Notes under the pieces: generated by a model
What the model saw: only the letters and a program-made list of their open reading frames with translations
Told to the model about the DNA's origin: nothing
The model's database searches: none
DNA from: Gammaproteobacteria bacterium
GTDB taxonomy: Bacteria; Pseudomonadota; Gammaproteobacteria; Chromatiales; Chromatiaceae
Reading direction: 5' to 3'
Assembly: GCA_008080925.1 (NCBI GenBank)
Contig: VMDJ01000021.1
Span: forward strand, 1 to 25,648
DNA length: 25,648 nucleotides
In this document: piece by piece, positions 15,747 to 23,955 of the stretch
Numbering within the stretch: the first letter of the stretch is position 1
How the letters are laid out: each line of letters opens with the position of its first letter
Program-made: the position numbers and the translations under genes

Positions 15747-16514
15747 ATGAAGCGTTTACTCGCATTCTTTGGCCTGTGTACTTTCGCATTGACAGCACAG
15801 GCAGCTATTCAATCTAAAGCGGTTCATTACGAACATGAAGGCGCCAAGCTCACCGGTTATCTGTATTGGGATGACAAGGTAAAAGGTAAGCGCCCTGGCG
15901 TGATGGTGACACATGAATGGTGGGGCCTAAACGGCTACGCGAAACACCGTGCACAGATGTTGGCTGAGTTGGGTTATGTGTCATTTGCGGCAGATATGTA
16001 TGGCGATGGCAAAGTAACGGATAAGCCGGCGCAAGCTAAAGAGTACATGACTGAGATTACTAGTGATCCAGATGCCTGGATGGAGCGTGCTTCACTTGGT
16101 TTAGAGCAGCTGATGAAAAGCGGCATGGTGAAGGGCGACAAGGTTGCCGCGATTGGTTACTGCTTCGGCGGCGGTACGTCATTAAAGATGGCCTATAACA
16201 ACATGCCGGTTAAAGCGGTAGTGAGTTTCCACGGTTCATTCCCGATGCCACCTGAAGATAGTCAATTAAAACCTGAAGTATTGATTCTGCATGGCGAAGC
16301 CGATGCATTTGTAAAACCAGAGATTGTTGCCGCATGGAAAGACAAAATGACGGCGAAAGGTAACAAGTTCACCTTTGTTGGTTATGAAGGCGCACGTCAT
16401 GGGTTTACTAATCCAGGAGCAGGTGAATTCGGTATTGATAACCTGAAGTACGATGCGGCTGCAGATAAAGATTCATGGCAACAGATGCAAAATCTGTTTA
16501 AGCGAATCTTTTAA
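15747..16514 (+). CDS. Dienelactone hydrolase family protein, exported
   Basis: A 255-residue alpha/beta hydrolase. Residues 1-19 are a signal peptide (MKRLLAFFGLCTFALTAQA, cleavage after AQA), so it acts outside the cytoplasm. The nucleophile is C139 in IGYCFGGG, with D186 in HGEADAF and H218 in ARHGFTN completing the Cys-Asp-His triad of dienelactone hydrolases. THEWWGLNGY is the family's oxyanion-side motif. The substrate is unknown: exported members are not dedicated chloroaromatic enzymes. The ribosome-binding site is AAGGAG with eight bases to ATG. It is a single gene with its own terminator at 16527. Confidence 0.92.
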   Translation: MKRLLAFFGLCTFALTAQAAIQSKAVHYEHEGAKLTGYLYWDDKVKGKRPGVMVTHEWWGLNGYAKHRAQMLAELGYVSFAADMYGDGKVTDKPAQAKEYMTEITSDPDAWMERASLGLEQLMKSGMVKGDKVAAIGYCFGGGTSLKMAYNNMPVKAVVSFHGSFPMPPEDSQLKPEVLILHGEADAFVKPEIVAAWKDKMTAKGNKFTFVGYEGARHGFTNPGAGEFGIDNLKYDAAADKDSWQQMQNLFKRIF

Positions 16515-16526
16515 GCCAACCTGACT

Positions 16527-16555
16527 AAAAAGGCCGGCATTGCTGGCCTTTTTTT
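16527..16555. terminator. Bidirectional rho-independent terminator
   Basis: AAAAAGGCC and GGCCTTTTT form a nine-base perfect stem that continues inward through G-T, G-C and C-G pairs to a short ATT loop, with runs of A and T on both sides. It ends the hydrolase transcript on the plus strand and, because of the A/T symmetry, the small unknown gene ending at 16554 on the minus strand. Confidence 0.92.
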
Positions 16556-16889
16556 ACTTCAGCTCTAGCGTTGCCTCGCATGTCTCTCGATCAATGGATA
16601 AAACGAATTCACCGTATTCGTTTTCAGGGCTGATCTGATCGGGGTTATCTGAGCAGTTACAACCACCGTTGAGTGATTGAAAGAAAATACCAATCTCAGC
16701 GGTAACCTGCTGACCGCTAAACTGACTGTTTAAGACCATGATTTGCCAAGGTGTATCGGCTAAGTCCGTACCATGCTGCATTGCTTTCATAACGCTAGTG
16801 AGCGCATCTTGGCTCGCAATCAGTTCTTCATGTAGTGTGAGTTTGAGCCCATTTTCGTCTTGGGTCTGTGCGGTTTGAGTTAATAGCAT
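16554..16889 (-). CDS. Unrecognised small protein, 111 residues
   Basis: No family recognised. From ATG 16889 it gives 111 residues beginning MLLTQTAQTQDENGLKLTLH; the frame is open to 16970, where a start would overlap the hslO ATG and leave no promoter, so I prefer the internal start. TATACT at 16914-16919, 25-30 bases before that ATG, could be its -10. Visible features: a conserved-looking core WQIMVLNSQFSGQQVTAEIGIFFQ, then GGCNCSDNP (two Cys), and a third Cys near the end (ETCEATLEL), suggesting a mostly beta protein with a Cys cluster. No signal peptide or membrane segment from this start. It shares a terminator with the hydrolase gene and diverges from hslO. Confidence 0.65.
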   Translation of the reverse strand: MLLTQTAQTQDENGLKLTLHEELIASQDALTSVMKAMQHGTDLADTPWQIMVLNSQFSGQQVTAEIGIFFQSLNGGCNCSDNPDQISPENEYGEFVLSIDRETCEATLELK

Positions 16890-16968
16890 GGTGAAACTTT
16901 GGGTTATTGACGCGATCAGTATAACGAATCGCTTACAATAGCTTTTATTTGTCAAAGACGTTAGTTTC

Positions 16969-17844
16969 ATGAGTTCAGCTTCAGAAGACTATTTGTACCG
17001 TTTCCTATTTGAAGAGTTTGGTGTTCGCGGTGAGTTCGTGCGCTTAGATGCGAGTTGGAGAGCGGTGCAAGAGCGCCATGATTATCCGAGTTGGGTGAAA
17101 CCTGCGCTTGGCCAAACCTTAACCGCGGTAACTTTGCTATCCGGTACGATTAAATTCAAAGGCTCGCTCACGCTGCAGCTGAAAAGTGAGAGCGATATCC
17201 AAGCGTTGATTGCGCAAGCCACAGAGCAGCGCACGATTCGTGGTATGGCGCAATTTGTCGAGACTCCTCAAGCTAAGCCCGACGATATGGCAGGCTTACT
17301 CGGTGATGCGCGTTTGATTCTTACCACCGAAGCACCGAATGGTGAGCGTTACCAAGGCATTGTCGCGGTAGAGGGTGGCGATGTTGTGAAGTCGGTGGAG
17401 CAATATTTTGAGCAATCAGAACAGCTACCGACACGACTTTGGATGGCCGGAAACGACGATACTTTTGCAGGCTTGTTCTTACAGCGCTTGCCGCAAAGCG
17501 AGATAGAAGACGAGGATTGGAGTCGTGTTTGTATGTTGGCCGACACCATCAAGGATGATGAGCTACTAACGCTTGATGTCGAAACCTTATTGCATCGCTT
17601 GTTCCACGAAGAAAGCTTGCGCTTGTTTGATCCAGAGCCCGTGGCCTTTCGTTGTAGTTGCTCACGTGAGCGTGTTGCTAATACGTTGGTGAGCTTAGGT
17701 GAGGGTGAGGTGACTCAGATCCTTGAGGAGTTGGGTAGCATCTCTGTGGATTGTGAATTCTGTAATGCAAATTATCGCTTTGATGCGATTGATGCGGCGG
17801 CACTATTTAAAGAAGCTGAATCAGCGCCGCCCCAAGTGCAGTAA
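16969..17844 (+). CDS. hslO: Hsp33 redox-regulated chaperone
   Basis: A 291-residue Hsp33. It is a cytoplasmic holdase switched on when oxidants release its zinc and form disulfides. The zinc-binding C-terminus is complete: C229-S-C231 in FRCSCSRERV and C262-x-x-C265 in DCEFCNANYRFD. The N-terminal core has YLYRFLFEEFGVRGEFVRL and TLLSGTIKFKGSLTLQL, typical of the family. Length matches. Start ATG 16969 has only a weak ribosome-binding site. Its stop abuts the stop of convergent msrA without any gap, putting two protein-oxidation repair genes tail to tail. Confidence 0.97.
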   Translation: MSSASEDYLYRFLFEEFGVRGEFVRLDASWRAVQERHDYPSWVKPALGQTLTAVTLLSGTIKFKGSLTLQLKSESDIQALIAQATEQRTIRGMAQFVETPQAKPDDMAGLLGDARLILTTEAPNGERYQGIVAVEGGDVVKSVEQYFEQSEQLPTRLWMAGNDDTFAGLFLQRLPQSEIEDEDWSRVCMLADTIKDDELLTLDVETLLHRLFHEESLRLFDPEPVAFRCSCSRERVANTLVSLGEGEVTQILEELGSISVDCEFCNANYRFDAIDAAALFKEAESAPPQVQ

Positions 17845-18477
17845 TCAGTCGAGCGTGCAGTCAGTACCGCCGAGTCCACAGTAACCGTTCGGGTTTTTAT
17901 CCAGATACTGCTGGTGATAATCCTCAGCATAGTAAAACGTCGGTGCGCTGATGATTTCGGTCGTGATAACACCTAAGCCTTTTGCATTCAACGCTTGTTG
18001 ATAACGGTCGCGACTCGCTTCTGCTGCGCTTTGTTGTGCGTCGTTATAGCAATAAATGCCGGAGCGATATTGTGTGCCGCTGTCATTTCCCTGACGCATG
18101 CCTTGGGTTGGGTCGTGCGATTCCCAAAAAACTTTGAGTAGTTGCTCGTAACTGACCTGTTCCGGGTTATAAGCAAGCCAGACCACTTCATTATGGCCGG
18201 TCATGCCGCTGCAGACTTCTTCGTATGTTGGATTAGGTGTTAAGCCGGCGGCATAGCCCACGGCAGTCGTCCACACGCCGGTTTGTTGCCAGAAACGACG
18301 CTCTGCACCCCAAAAGCAGCCAAGTCCAAACAGTGCTTGTTGATAACCATCAGGTAATGGAGGTGTGAGTGAGTTACCCGTTACTGTGTGCGCAGCGGCA
18401 ACTGGCATGGTGATGTCACGACCGGGCAAGGCTTCGGCTGCGGTAGGGAGTTCGAGTTTTTTGTGCGTGAAGAACAT
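17845..18477 (-). CDS. msrA: Peptide methionine sulfoxide reductase MsrA
   Basis: A 210-residue MsrA, repairing methionine-S-sulfoxide in proteins. The catalytic C54 is in GLGCFWGAER; recycling cysteines C200 and C207 are in YCGLGGTDC. GYAAGLTPNPTYEEVCSG, GHNEVVWL and EDYHQQYL are family blocks, and the N-terminal LPGRD region matches the long E. coli-type form. I chose ATG 18477 (GGGGA about five bases before) because an in-frame TTG at 18489 adds only MGNN. It is the last gene after purD and the vanZ-like gene, 17 bases downstream of the latter. Confidence 0.96.
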   Translation of the reverse strand: MFFTHKKLELPTAAEALPGRDITMPVAAAHTVTGNSLTPPLPDGYQQALFGLGCFWGAERRFWQQTGVWTTAVGYAAGLTPNPTYEEVCSGMTGHNEVVWLAYNPEQVSYEQLLKVFWESHDPTQGMRQGNDSGTQYRSGIYCYNDAQQSAAEASRDRYQQALNAKGLGVITTEIISAPTFYYAEDYHQQYLDKNPNGYCGLGGTDCTLD

Positions 18478-18494
18478 GTTGTTCCCCAAAGGAC

Positions 18495-18863
18495 TTAACG
18501 GAGATTCAGTCTACGCAGAAGCGGCAGAATGAAAAACCCATAGAAAACTAGGCCAGCACCATCAGCAACCCAATCCATCCATTCAAAGGCACGATTAGGA
18601 ATGTAGTGTTGGGCAACCTCAATCGCTAAACCATAGATGAGTAATGAACCCCATTTTTTAAATGAGTACGACGATTCAGACCACCCGCTATCGAGTAAGA
18701 AGGCAAGAACAGCAAAGGTGCCGAGATGGACGAGTTTGTCGAGGTAATCAAACTCAATGTCAACTTTGGGCGTTGTGGGTGAAAGCATAGCGACGCTCGC
18801 GATGAGCATCGCTATGGCAAACAACAATTGAAAGCCGACCGAATTACAACGAGAGATCGGCAT
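18495..18863 (-). CDS. VanZ-like membrane protein
   Basis: A 122-residue integral membrane protein with about four hydrophobic segments: residues near 11-28, 46-57, 73-88 and 102-116. The family signature is present: DKLVHLGTFAVLAFLL and IEVAQHYIPNRAFEWMDWVADGAG. Many such short VanZ-like proteins exist in Gammaproteobacteria; the role is unknown and there is no basis for linking it to glycopeptide resistance. Five bases separate it from the purD stop, so it is in the purD operon; its ribosome-binding site is weak. Confidence 0.86.
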   Translation of the reverse strand: MPISRCNSVGFQLLFAIAMLIASVAMLSPTTPKVDIEFDYLDKLVHLGTFAVLAFLLDSGWSESSYSFKKWGSLLIYGLAIEVAQHYIPNRAFEWMDWVADGAGLVFYGFFILPLLRRLNLR

Positions 18864-18868
18864 AAGAT

Positions 18869-20152
18869 TTAAGCGTCTTCGCGTTCGATCGCTCGATAAG
18901 CAATATCACGACGGCAGAACATACCGTCCCAGCTGATGGTGTCAGCACGTTGATAAGCGAGTGCTTGTGCAGCCTTTACGCTGCTGCCTAATGCGGTTGC
19001 ACAAAGTACGCGACCGCCAGACGTCACGACATTGCCACCATCCATTTGAGTGCCGGCATGAAAGACTTTGCTGTGCTCAATTTTGTTATCTAAACCTGAG
19101 ATGACAGCGCCCTTAGCGTAATCGCCAGGATAACCACCCGCAGCGAGAACAACGCCAACCGCAGGGCGTTGATCCCATTGTGTGCGTTGATCATCGAGCT
19201 TGCCTTCTATGGCAGCGAGACAATGCGCAACAAGATCAGACTGTAAACGCATCATGATCGGTTGTGTTTCTGGATCACCGAAACGGCAGTTATATTCAAT
19301 CACCTTTGGTGTGCCATCGCTGGTGATCATTAAGCCTGCATACAAAAAGCCAGTGTAAGGATTGCCTTCTTCAGCCATACCGTTGACGGTAGGCATGATG
19401 ACTTCATCCATCACGCGCTGATCGATCGCAGGGGTAACCACAGGTGCCGGTGAGTAGGCGCCCATGCCGCCTGTGTTAAGGCCGGTATCACCATCGCCTA
19501 CACGTTTATGGTCTTGGCTAGTTGCCATGGGTAGTACATTTTTACCATCAACCATCACGATAAAGCTGGCTTCTTCGCCTTCAAGGAATTCTTCGATCAC
19601 CACGCGGCTGCCGGCTTCACCAAACGCATTACCGGCTAGCATGTCACGCACAGCATCTTCAGCTGTTTGTAGATCCATCGCGACGATCACGCCTTTGCCT
19701 GCAGCTAAGCCGTCAGCTTTGATTACGATGGGCGCGCCTTTTTCTTTGAGGTACGCGAGAGCTGGGTCGATTTCAGTAAAGACATCGTAATCTGCGGTCG
19801 GGATCTTGTGTCGAGCTAAGAAGTCTTTAGTGAATGACTTAGAGCCTTCTAGTTGTGCAGCACGAGCGCTTGGACCAAAACATTCCAGTCCAGCGGCTTG
19901 GAAGGCATCAACTACACCTTTCACTAAGGGTGCTTCGGGGCCAACGATTGTGAGCCCGATTTCCTCGCGCAGTGCGAAAGCAACCAGACCGTCGATATCA
20001 TCAACCGCGATATCCACATTCTCGAGATCGTCTTCAAGGTGAGTGCCAGCATTGCCCGGTGCAACAAAGACTTTCTCAGCGAGCCCAGATTGTGCCGCCT
20101 TCCATGCCAAGGCATGTTCGCGACCACCATTACCAATGACTAAAACCTTCAT
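18869..20152 (-). CDS. purD: Phosphoribosylamine-glycine ligase
   Basis: A 427-residue GAR synthetase, second step of de novo purine synthesis, using ATP to join phosphoribosylamine and glycine. The N-terminus VIGNGGREHALAWK, the IGPEAPLVKG region (here VGPEAPLVKG), the ATP-grasp block IKADGLAAGKGV and NCRFGDPETQPIM are all present. Length is normal. It starts 12 bases after purH, the common purH-purD pair. A weak ribosome-binding site suggests coupling to purH translation. Confidence 0.98.
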   Translation of the reverse strand: MKVLVIGNGGREHALAWKAAQSGLAEKVFVAPGNAGTHLEDDLENVDIAVDDIDGLVAFALREEIGLTIVGPEAPLVKGVVDAFQAAGLECFGPSARAAQLEGSKSFTKDFLARHKIPTADYDVFTEIDPALAYLKEKGAPIVIKADGLAAGKGVIVAMDLQTAEDAVRDMLAGNAFGEAGSRVVIEEFLEGEEASFIVMVDGKNVLPMATSQDHKRVGDGDTGLNTGGMGAYSPAPVVTPAIDQRVMDEVIMPTVNGMAEEGNPYTGFLYAGLMITSDGTPKVIEYNCRFGDPETQPIMMRLQSDLVAHCLAAIEGKLDDQRTQWDQRPAVGVVLAAGGYPGDYAKGAVISGLDNKIEHSKVFHAGTQMDGGNVVTSGGRVLCATALGSSVKAAQALAYQRADTISWDGMFCRRDIAYRAIEREDA

Positions 20153-20164
20153 AACAACGTGCTC

Positions 20165-21727
20165 TTAGTGACGGAAGTGACGCATGCCGGTGAAGACCAT
20201 GGCCATGCCATGCTCGTTAGCTGCTGCGATAACCTCGTCATCGCGCATTGAGCCGCCAGGTTGAATAACTGCGGCAATACCCGCTTCTGCAGCATTATCG
20301 ATGCCATCACGGAAAGGGAAGAAAGCATCGGATGCCATCACAGAGCCCTTAACGGTGAGGCCTGCATGCTCTGCTTTAATCGCAGCGATGCGAGCTGAGT
20401 TAACGCGGCTCATTTGACCAGCGCCAACACCGATGGTCATGCCATCTTTGCCGTACACAATGGCATTTGATTTAACGAACTTTGATACCTTCCAACTAAA
20501 CAGAAGATCGCGTAGCTCTTCTTCGGTTGGTTGGCGCTCTGAGACCACCTTCATATCGTTGAGTAGTTGTAGATCGGTATCTTGAACCAACAAGCCACCG
20601 TTCACGCGCTTGAAATCAAAGCGTGCTGTTGGCTCTGCTGACCATTGACCACAGGAAAGCAGGCGAACATTTTGTTTTGCCTTGACCACTTCAACGGCAT
20701 CGGCTGAAACGCTAGGTGCAATAATGACCTCAACGAATTGACGATCAATGATTGCTTGAGCGGTTGATGCATCGAGCTCTTGGTTAAAGGCAATAATGCC
20801 GCCGAAGGCTGACTCAGGATCGGTTGCATAAGCGCGGTCGTAAGCAGCAAGCAGGTCATCGGCGGTTGCAACACCACAAGGGTTGGCGTGCTTGACGATG
20901 ACACAAGCAGGACTTTCGTTGAATTGCTTCACACATTCCAATGCAGCGTCGGTGTCAGCAATGTTGTTAAACGAAAGCTCTTTGCCTTGCAGTTGAGTTG
21001 CTGTCGAGATGCAGGCTTCTGAGACATTGTTTTCAACATAGAAGGCCGCACCTTGATGCGGGTTCTCGCCGTAGCGCATGCCCTGGGTTTTATTGAAAGA
21101 CAGATTGATAGTGTTAGGAAAGGTTTCTTTCTCGCCTGATTCAGTAATGGTGCCGAGATAGTTGGCAATTGCACCATCGTATTGTGCAGTGTGTTCAAAT
21201 GTCTTAACTGCCAGTCGGAAACAGGTCGCATTACTCACTGTGTTGTTGTTAGCGCTCATCTCATTGATGACGGTTGAGTAATCCGCAGGATCAACCACGA
21301 TCGCAACATCTTTATGATTTTTTGCCGCAGCACGAATCATCGTTGGACCACCAATATCGATGTTCTCAATTGCATCTTCCAGTGAGCAATCTGGCTTAGC
21401 AATGGTTTGCTGGAAAGGGTAGAGGTTCACTGCAACTAGATCGATACGACCAATCGCGTGTGCTTCCATTACTTCGTCGTCGGTGCCGCGACGACCCAAA
21501 ATGCCACCATGAATCTTTGGATGCAATGTTTTTACACGACCATCCATCATCTCGGGGAAACCGGTGTAGTCGCTGACTTCCATGCAGGTAATGCCGCTGT
21601 CACGTAGCAACTTAGCAGTACCGCCTGTCGATAAGATTTCAACACCTGCGTTTGCAAGCGCTTGGGCAAACTCTACAACGCCGGTTTTATCAGAGACGCT
21701 GATCAATGCACGAGAAATAGAAGGCAT
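20165..21727 (-). CDS. purH: Bifunctional AICAR transformylase/IMP cyclohydrolase
   Basis: A 520-residue enzyme for the last two steps to IMP. Residues 1-about 190 are the MGS-like cyclohydrolase domain (RALISVSDKTGVVEFA, LSTGGTAKLL, DYTGFPEMMDGRVKTLHPKIHGG); the rest is the formyltransferase domain with the catalytic K279-H280 in VKHANPCGVA. The end RDDEVIAAANEHGMAMVFTGMRHFRH is the usual C-terminus. AAGGA sits seven bases before ATG. The 55 bases before it, after fis, contain a small dyad at 21761-21773 but no clear promoter, so read-through from dusB-fis is possible. Confidence 0.98.
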   Translation of the reverse strand: MPSISRALISVSDKTGVVEFAQALANAGVEILSTGGTAKLLRDSGITCMEVSDYTGFPEMMDGRVKTLHPKIHGGILGRRGTDDEVMEAHAIGRIDLVAVNLYPFQQTIAKPDCSLEDAIENIDIGGPTMIRAAAKNHKDVAIVVDPADYSTVINEMSANNNTVSNATCFRLAVKTFEHTAQYDGAIANYLGTITESGEKETFPNTINLSFNKTQGMRYGENPHQGAAFYVENNVSEACISTATQLQGKELSFNNIADTDAALECVKQFNESPACVIVKHANPCGVATADDLLAAYDRAYATDPESAFGGIIAFNQELDASTAQAIIDRQFVEVIIAPSVSADAVEVVKAKQNVRLLSCGQWSAEPTARFDFKRVNGGLLVQDTDLQLLNDMKVVSERQPTEEELRDLLFSWKVSKFVKSNAIVYGKDGMTIGVGAGQMSRVNSARIAAIKAEHAGLTVKGSVMASDAFFPFRDGIDNAAEAGIAAVIQPGGSMRDDEVIAAANEHGMAMVFTGMRHFRH

Positions 21728-21760
21728 GGATGTTCCTTAAGTGTGTTTGTGTGTAATGAC

Positions 21761-21773
21761 TTACACGCTGTAA
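21761..21773. repeat. Small dyad TTACACGCTGTAA before purH
   Basis: Five-base perfect arms around a three-base centre in the fis-purH gap. With flanking ACTT/AAGT it could form a bulged hairpin in the transcript. Function unknown; it does not resemble a PurR box. Confidence 0.3.
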
Positions 21774-21782
21774 AAGTAAGAG

Positions 21783-22028
21783 TTAATCAATCTTGTAGAT
21801 CGCAAGTTTCTTGCGCAGTGTGGCGCGACTAATGCCAAGTACCTGAGCCGTTTTGCTTTGGTTGCCACCGCAGTAATCCAGGGTGGATTCAAGTAAAGGC
21901 TTTTCCACTTCGCTTATAACAAAGTCATACAACTCGCTTGGATCATCGCCATCGAGTTTGTCGAAATAGTCTTCAAGGGCATCAGCCACTAAATGACTTA
22001 ACGTGGCTTTTGGTTTTCTATTCCACAC
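21783..22028 (-). CDS. fis: DNA-binding protein Fis, short form with GTG start
   Basis: An 81-residue Fis nucleoid protein. The helical core aligns throughout: DLYDFVISEVEKPLL-type block (here ELYDFVISEVEKPLL), then the C-terminal helix-turn-helix GNQSKTAQVLGISRATLRKKL. E. coli Fis has 98 residues and Pseudomonas Fis slightly over 100, so this form lacks roughly the first 17-20 residues, including the mobile beta-hairpin arm. The frame has no ATG upstream: GTG at 22028 is the only ordinary start, preceded by ATT; GGGA lies about 11 bases before GTG. It follows dusB by 17 bases, the standard dusB-fis operon. Confidence 0.93.
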   Translation of the reverse strand: MWNRKPKATLSHLVADALEDYFDKLDGDDPSELYDFVISEVEKPLLESTLDYCGGNQSKTAQVLGISRATLRKKLAIYKID

Positions 22029-22045
22029 AATAAATGAGTCCCAAC

Positions 22046-23029
22046 TTAAGCGGCAGCACTGCTGGGCTTGAGTTGTTGAAAATAGTCAGAGATCAATTGA
22101 TGCTGGCGTTTAGCCGTTTGTGCATCATTAATTTGGCGACGAAACTCCGGGCTCCCCGCCTGAGCTTTGCTGTACCACGCGATATGTTTACGCGCGATGC
22201 GTACACCATGTTCTTCGCCATAGAAGTCATAAAGGTTATCTAAATGACCAAGTAAGACATCACGAATCCATAACGGATCTCGCTCATCGAGCAGTTCACC
22301 GGTTGCCAGGTAATGCGCAATGTCTTCAAAAATCCACGGACGTCCTTGAGCAGCACGACCGATCATGATCGCGTCAGCGCCGGTACGTTCGAGAACCTGC
22401 TTTGCTTTTACCGGGTCAGTGATATCGCCATTGGCCATTACTGGAATGTTTACGGCATCTTTAATCGCAGCGATCGTTTCGTATTCAGCATCACCGCTAA
22501 AACCATCGGCACGCGTGCGACCATGAATCGCTAAGGCTTGAATGCCGGCAGCTTCCGCTAATTTTGCGATCGCAACACCGTTACGATTGTCGTGATCCCA
22601 GCCGGTGCGAATCTTTAAGGTGACAGGTACATCAACAGCATTCACCACCGTTTCAAGAATACGTGCGACAAGCGGTTCGTCTTGAAGTAGGGCAGAGCCT
22701 GCAGCGACTTTACAGACCTTCTTTTTGGGGCAGCCCATGTTGATATCGATGATGTCAGCACCATGCTCAACATTCACTTGTGCCGCGCTGGCCATCACTT
22801 CAGGAACATTACCCACAATCTGCACGGAGATAGGTGCGCTTTCACCCTCATGATCCAAACGCTTGACGGTCTTTCGGCTGGCATACAAAGAGGCATCAGA
22901 AGTAACCATTTCGGACACGCAAAGACCTGCGCCATGCGCACGACATAACTGTCGGAAAGGACGATCGGTAACGCCTGCCATCGGCGCGAGAATCAGATTG
23001 TTGTCGAGTTGATGAGAACCGATTTTCAT
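22046..23029 (-). CDS. dusB: tRNA-dihydrouridine synthase B
   Basis: A 327-residue FMN enzyme reducing uridine to dihydrouridine in tRNA. LAPMAGVTDRPFRQLC is the FMN-binding start, the catalytic cysteine is C100 in NMGCPKKKV, and HGRTR and GRAAQGRPWIF complete the fold. Length and order fit DusB, and the dusB-fis pairing separates it from DusA/C. ATG 23029 has GAG a few bases upstream. It opens the dusB-fis transcript, with candidate promoters in the 122 bases before it. Confidence 0.97.
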   Translation of the reverse strand: MKIGSHQLDNNLILAPMAGVTDRPFRQLCRAHGAGLCVSEMVTSDASLYASRKTVKRLDHEGESAPISVQIVGNVPEVMASAAQVNVEHGADIIDINMGCPKKKVCKVAAGSALLQDEPLVARILETVVNAVDVPVTLKIRTGWDHDNRNGVAIAKLAEAAGIQALAIHGRTRADGFSGDAEYETIAAIKDAVNIPVMANGDITDPVKAKQVLERTGADAIMIGRAAQGRPWIFEDIAHYLATGELLDERDPLWIRDVLLGHLDNLYDFYGEEHGVRIARKHIAWYSKAQAGSPEFRRQINDAQTAKRQHQLISDYFQQLKPSSAAA

Positions 23030-23055
23030 CGTGCTCAGAACCTCGCGGTCTCGCG

Positions 23056-23124
23056 CGTATAGTGAAAAGAAAGGGGTTAGATACAGCAGGCGTGCAATCT
23101 TACGCTGATGAGCGAAATCAGCAA
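23056..23124 (-). promoter_or_regulatory. Candidate dusB-fis promoter region
   Basis: Two options on the minus strand. First: TTGCTG (23119-23124), 16 bases, TAAGAT (23097-23102), with the dyad GCTGAT/ATCAGC (23104-23109, 23117-23122) filling the spacer. Second: TATACG (23056-23061) directly followed by a GC-rich stretch, the discriminator type seen at stringently controlled promoters such as E. coli dusB-fis, but with no good -35. Neither is proven. Confidence 0.35.
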
Positions 23125-23129
23125 GGAAG

Positions 23130-23152
23130 AATTGGTCAAAAAATGACCAATT
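23130..23152. repeat. Perfect inverted repeat AATTGGTCA-N5-TGACCAATT
   Basis: Nine-base perfect arms around AAAAA, overlapping the last stop base of the DUF3426 gene. The hairpin is AT-rich and lacks a T-run in either direction, so it is not a classical terminator; it may be an operator near the dusB promoter or an RNA-end stabilising hairpin. Confidence 0.55.
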
Positions 23153-23937
23153 TAGAAGAAATCAATCGTAAAGCCAGAAGCCTGTGGACCAGGGTCCTCG
23201 ATAGAAAGTTGGATATCAATTTTTTGACCGGGTTCGATCAATTTTTCTGCGTCTATTTCGCGAGGTAAGTACTCACTCGGCGTCAAAGTGCGACGGAGTA
23301 ATACGCTATTCACGCTATCGATCAGTGAAAGCTGCATCTGAGGAGCGCGTTGGGCGAAATCGGCGTAATTGCGGAAGCTTAATGACAAGGTAAGCAGGCG
23401 AGCATCCGTTTTATCAGCTTCTAATTCACGTGACAGTACGCGGAAGGCGTTCGGATTGCGTTGCTCAGCAACACTGCAGTCTAAGTAAGCACATAAGGGC
23501 TGTGCGGCAGGAAGTCGAAGGATCTCAGCGCGTTTAATCCAAGCAAATTGACCCAGAACGACCAATACGAGAATGATAGTGAAGAAGGCTGCCCAACCGT
23601 TACCTGACTTCACCGGTGCGGGTTTCATCTCTTCGATAGCGGTGTCGTGAGTAATCGAGTGGCTGCCCACGTCCTGCATAAATTCATCAATGATCGCCGC
23701 ATCTGAATCATCGCTGTGCATATCGTCAGCAACGTCTTGAATGATTTCTGGCTCTTTTGTGATGTGCACCGGTTTTGGGGTGCTCTTAGCGATTCGATCG
23801 ACTAGCGGTGAGTGCACGTGCTCAAAGGCATCAAATTCATGTGAACAGCGAGAGCAGCGGTAGATGCCGTAGCTTGCGCGTAGATCTGCAGTTGAAACGT
23901 CGGTGACAGCTTTGCAGGCAGGGCACTGAGTTTTCAC
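23152..23937 (-). CDS. Zinc-ribbon and DUF3426 single-pass membrane protein
   Basis: A 261-residue protein starting at GTG 23937, with AAGGGA six bases before. Residues 1-36 form an MJ0042-type zinc ribbon (C5-x-x-C8, C28-x-x-C31). A long acidic linker follows (residues 42-110, many Asp/Glu), then one membrane segment at about 115-133 (WAAFFTIILVLVVLGQFAW), then the DUF3426 domain in the periplasm, with a two-Cys QPLCAYLDC stretch that opens it. The gene is a constant neighbour of prmA and dusB in Gammaproteobacteria. Function is not known. It lies 18 bases after prmA. Confidence 0.9.
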   Translation of the reverse strand: MKTQCPACKAVTDVSTADLRASYGIYRCSRCSHEFDAFEHVHSPLVDRIAKSTPKPVHITKEPEIIQDVADDMHSDDSDAAIIDEFMQDVGSHSITHDTAIEEMKPAPVKSGNGWAAFFTIILVLVVLGQFAWIKRAEILRLPAAQPLCAYLDCSVAEQRNPNAFRVLSRELEADKTDARLLTLSLSFRNYADFAQRAPQMQLSLIDSVNSVLLRRTLTPSEYLPREIDAEKLIEPGQKIDIQLSIEDPGPQASGFTIDFF

Positions 23938-23955
23938 GCTATTTCCCTTAATTAA

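Noticed and set aside
16890..16970. Longer start of the small unknown gene at 16970
   Set aside because: It would overlap the hslO ATG and leave no promoter for either gene; the extra residues look unlike a conserved N-terminus.
18495..18863. Antibiotic-resistance role for the VanZ-like gene
   Set aside because: No other van genes are near and such short VanZ-like proteins are common in Gammaproteobacteria.
21761..21773. PurR operator before purH
   Set aside because: The dyad TTACACGCTGTAA does not fit the ACGCAAACG-type PurR site.
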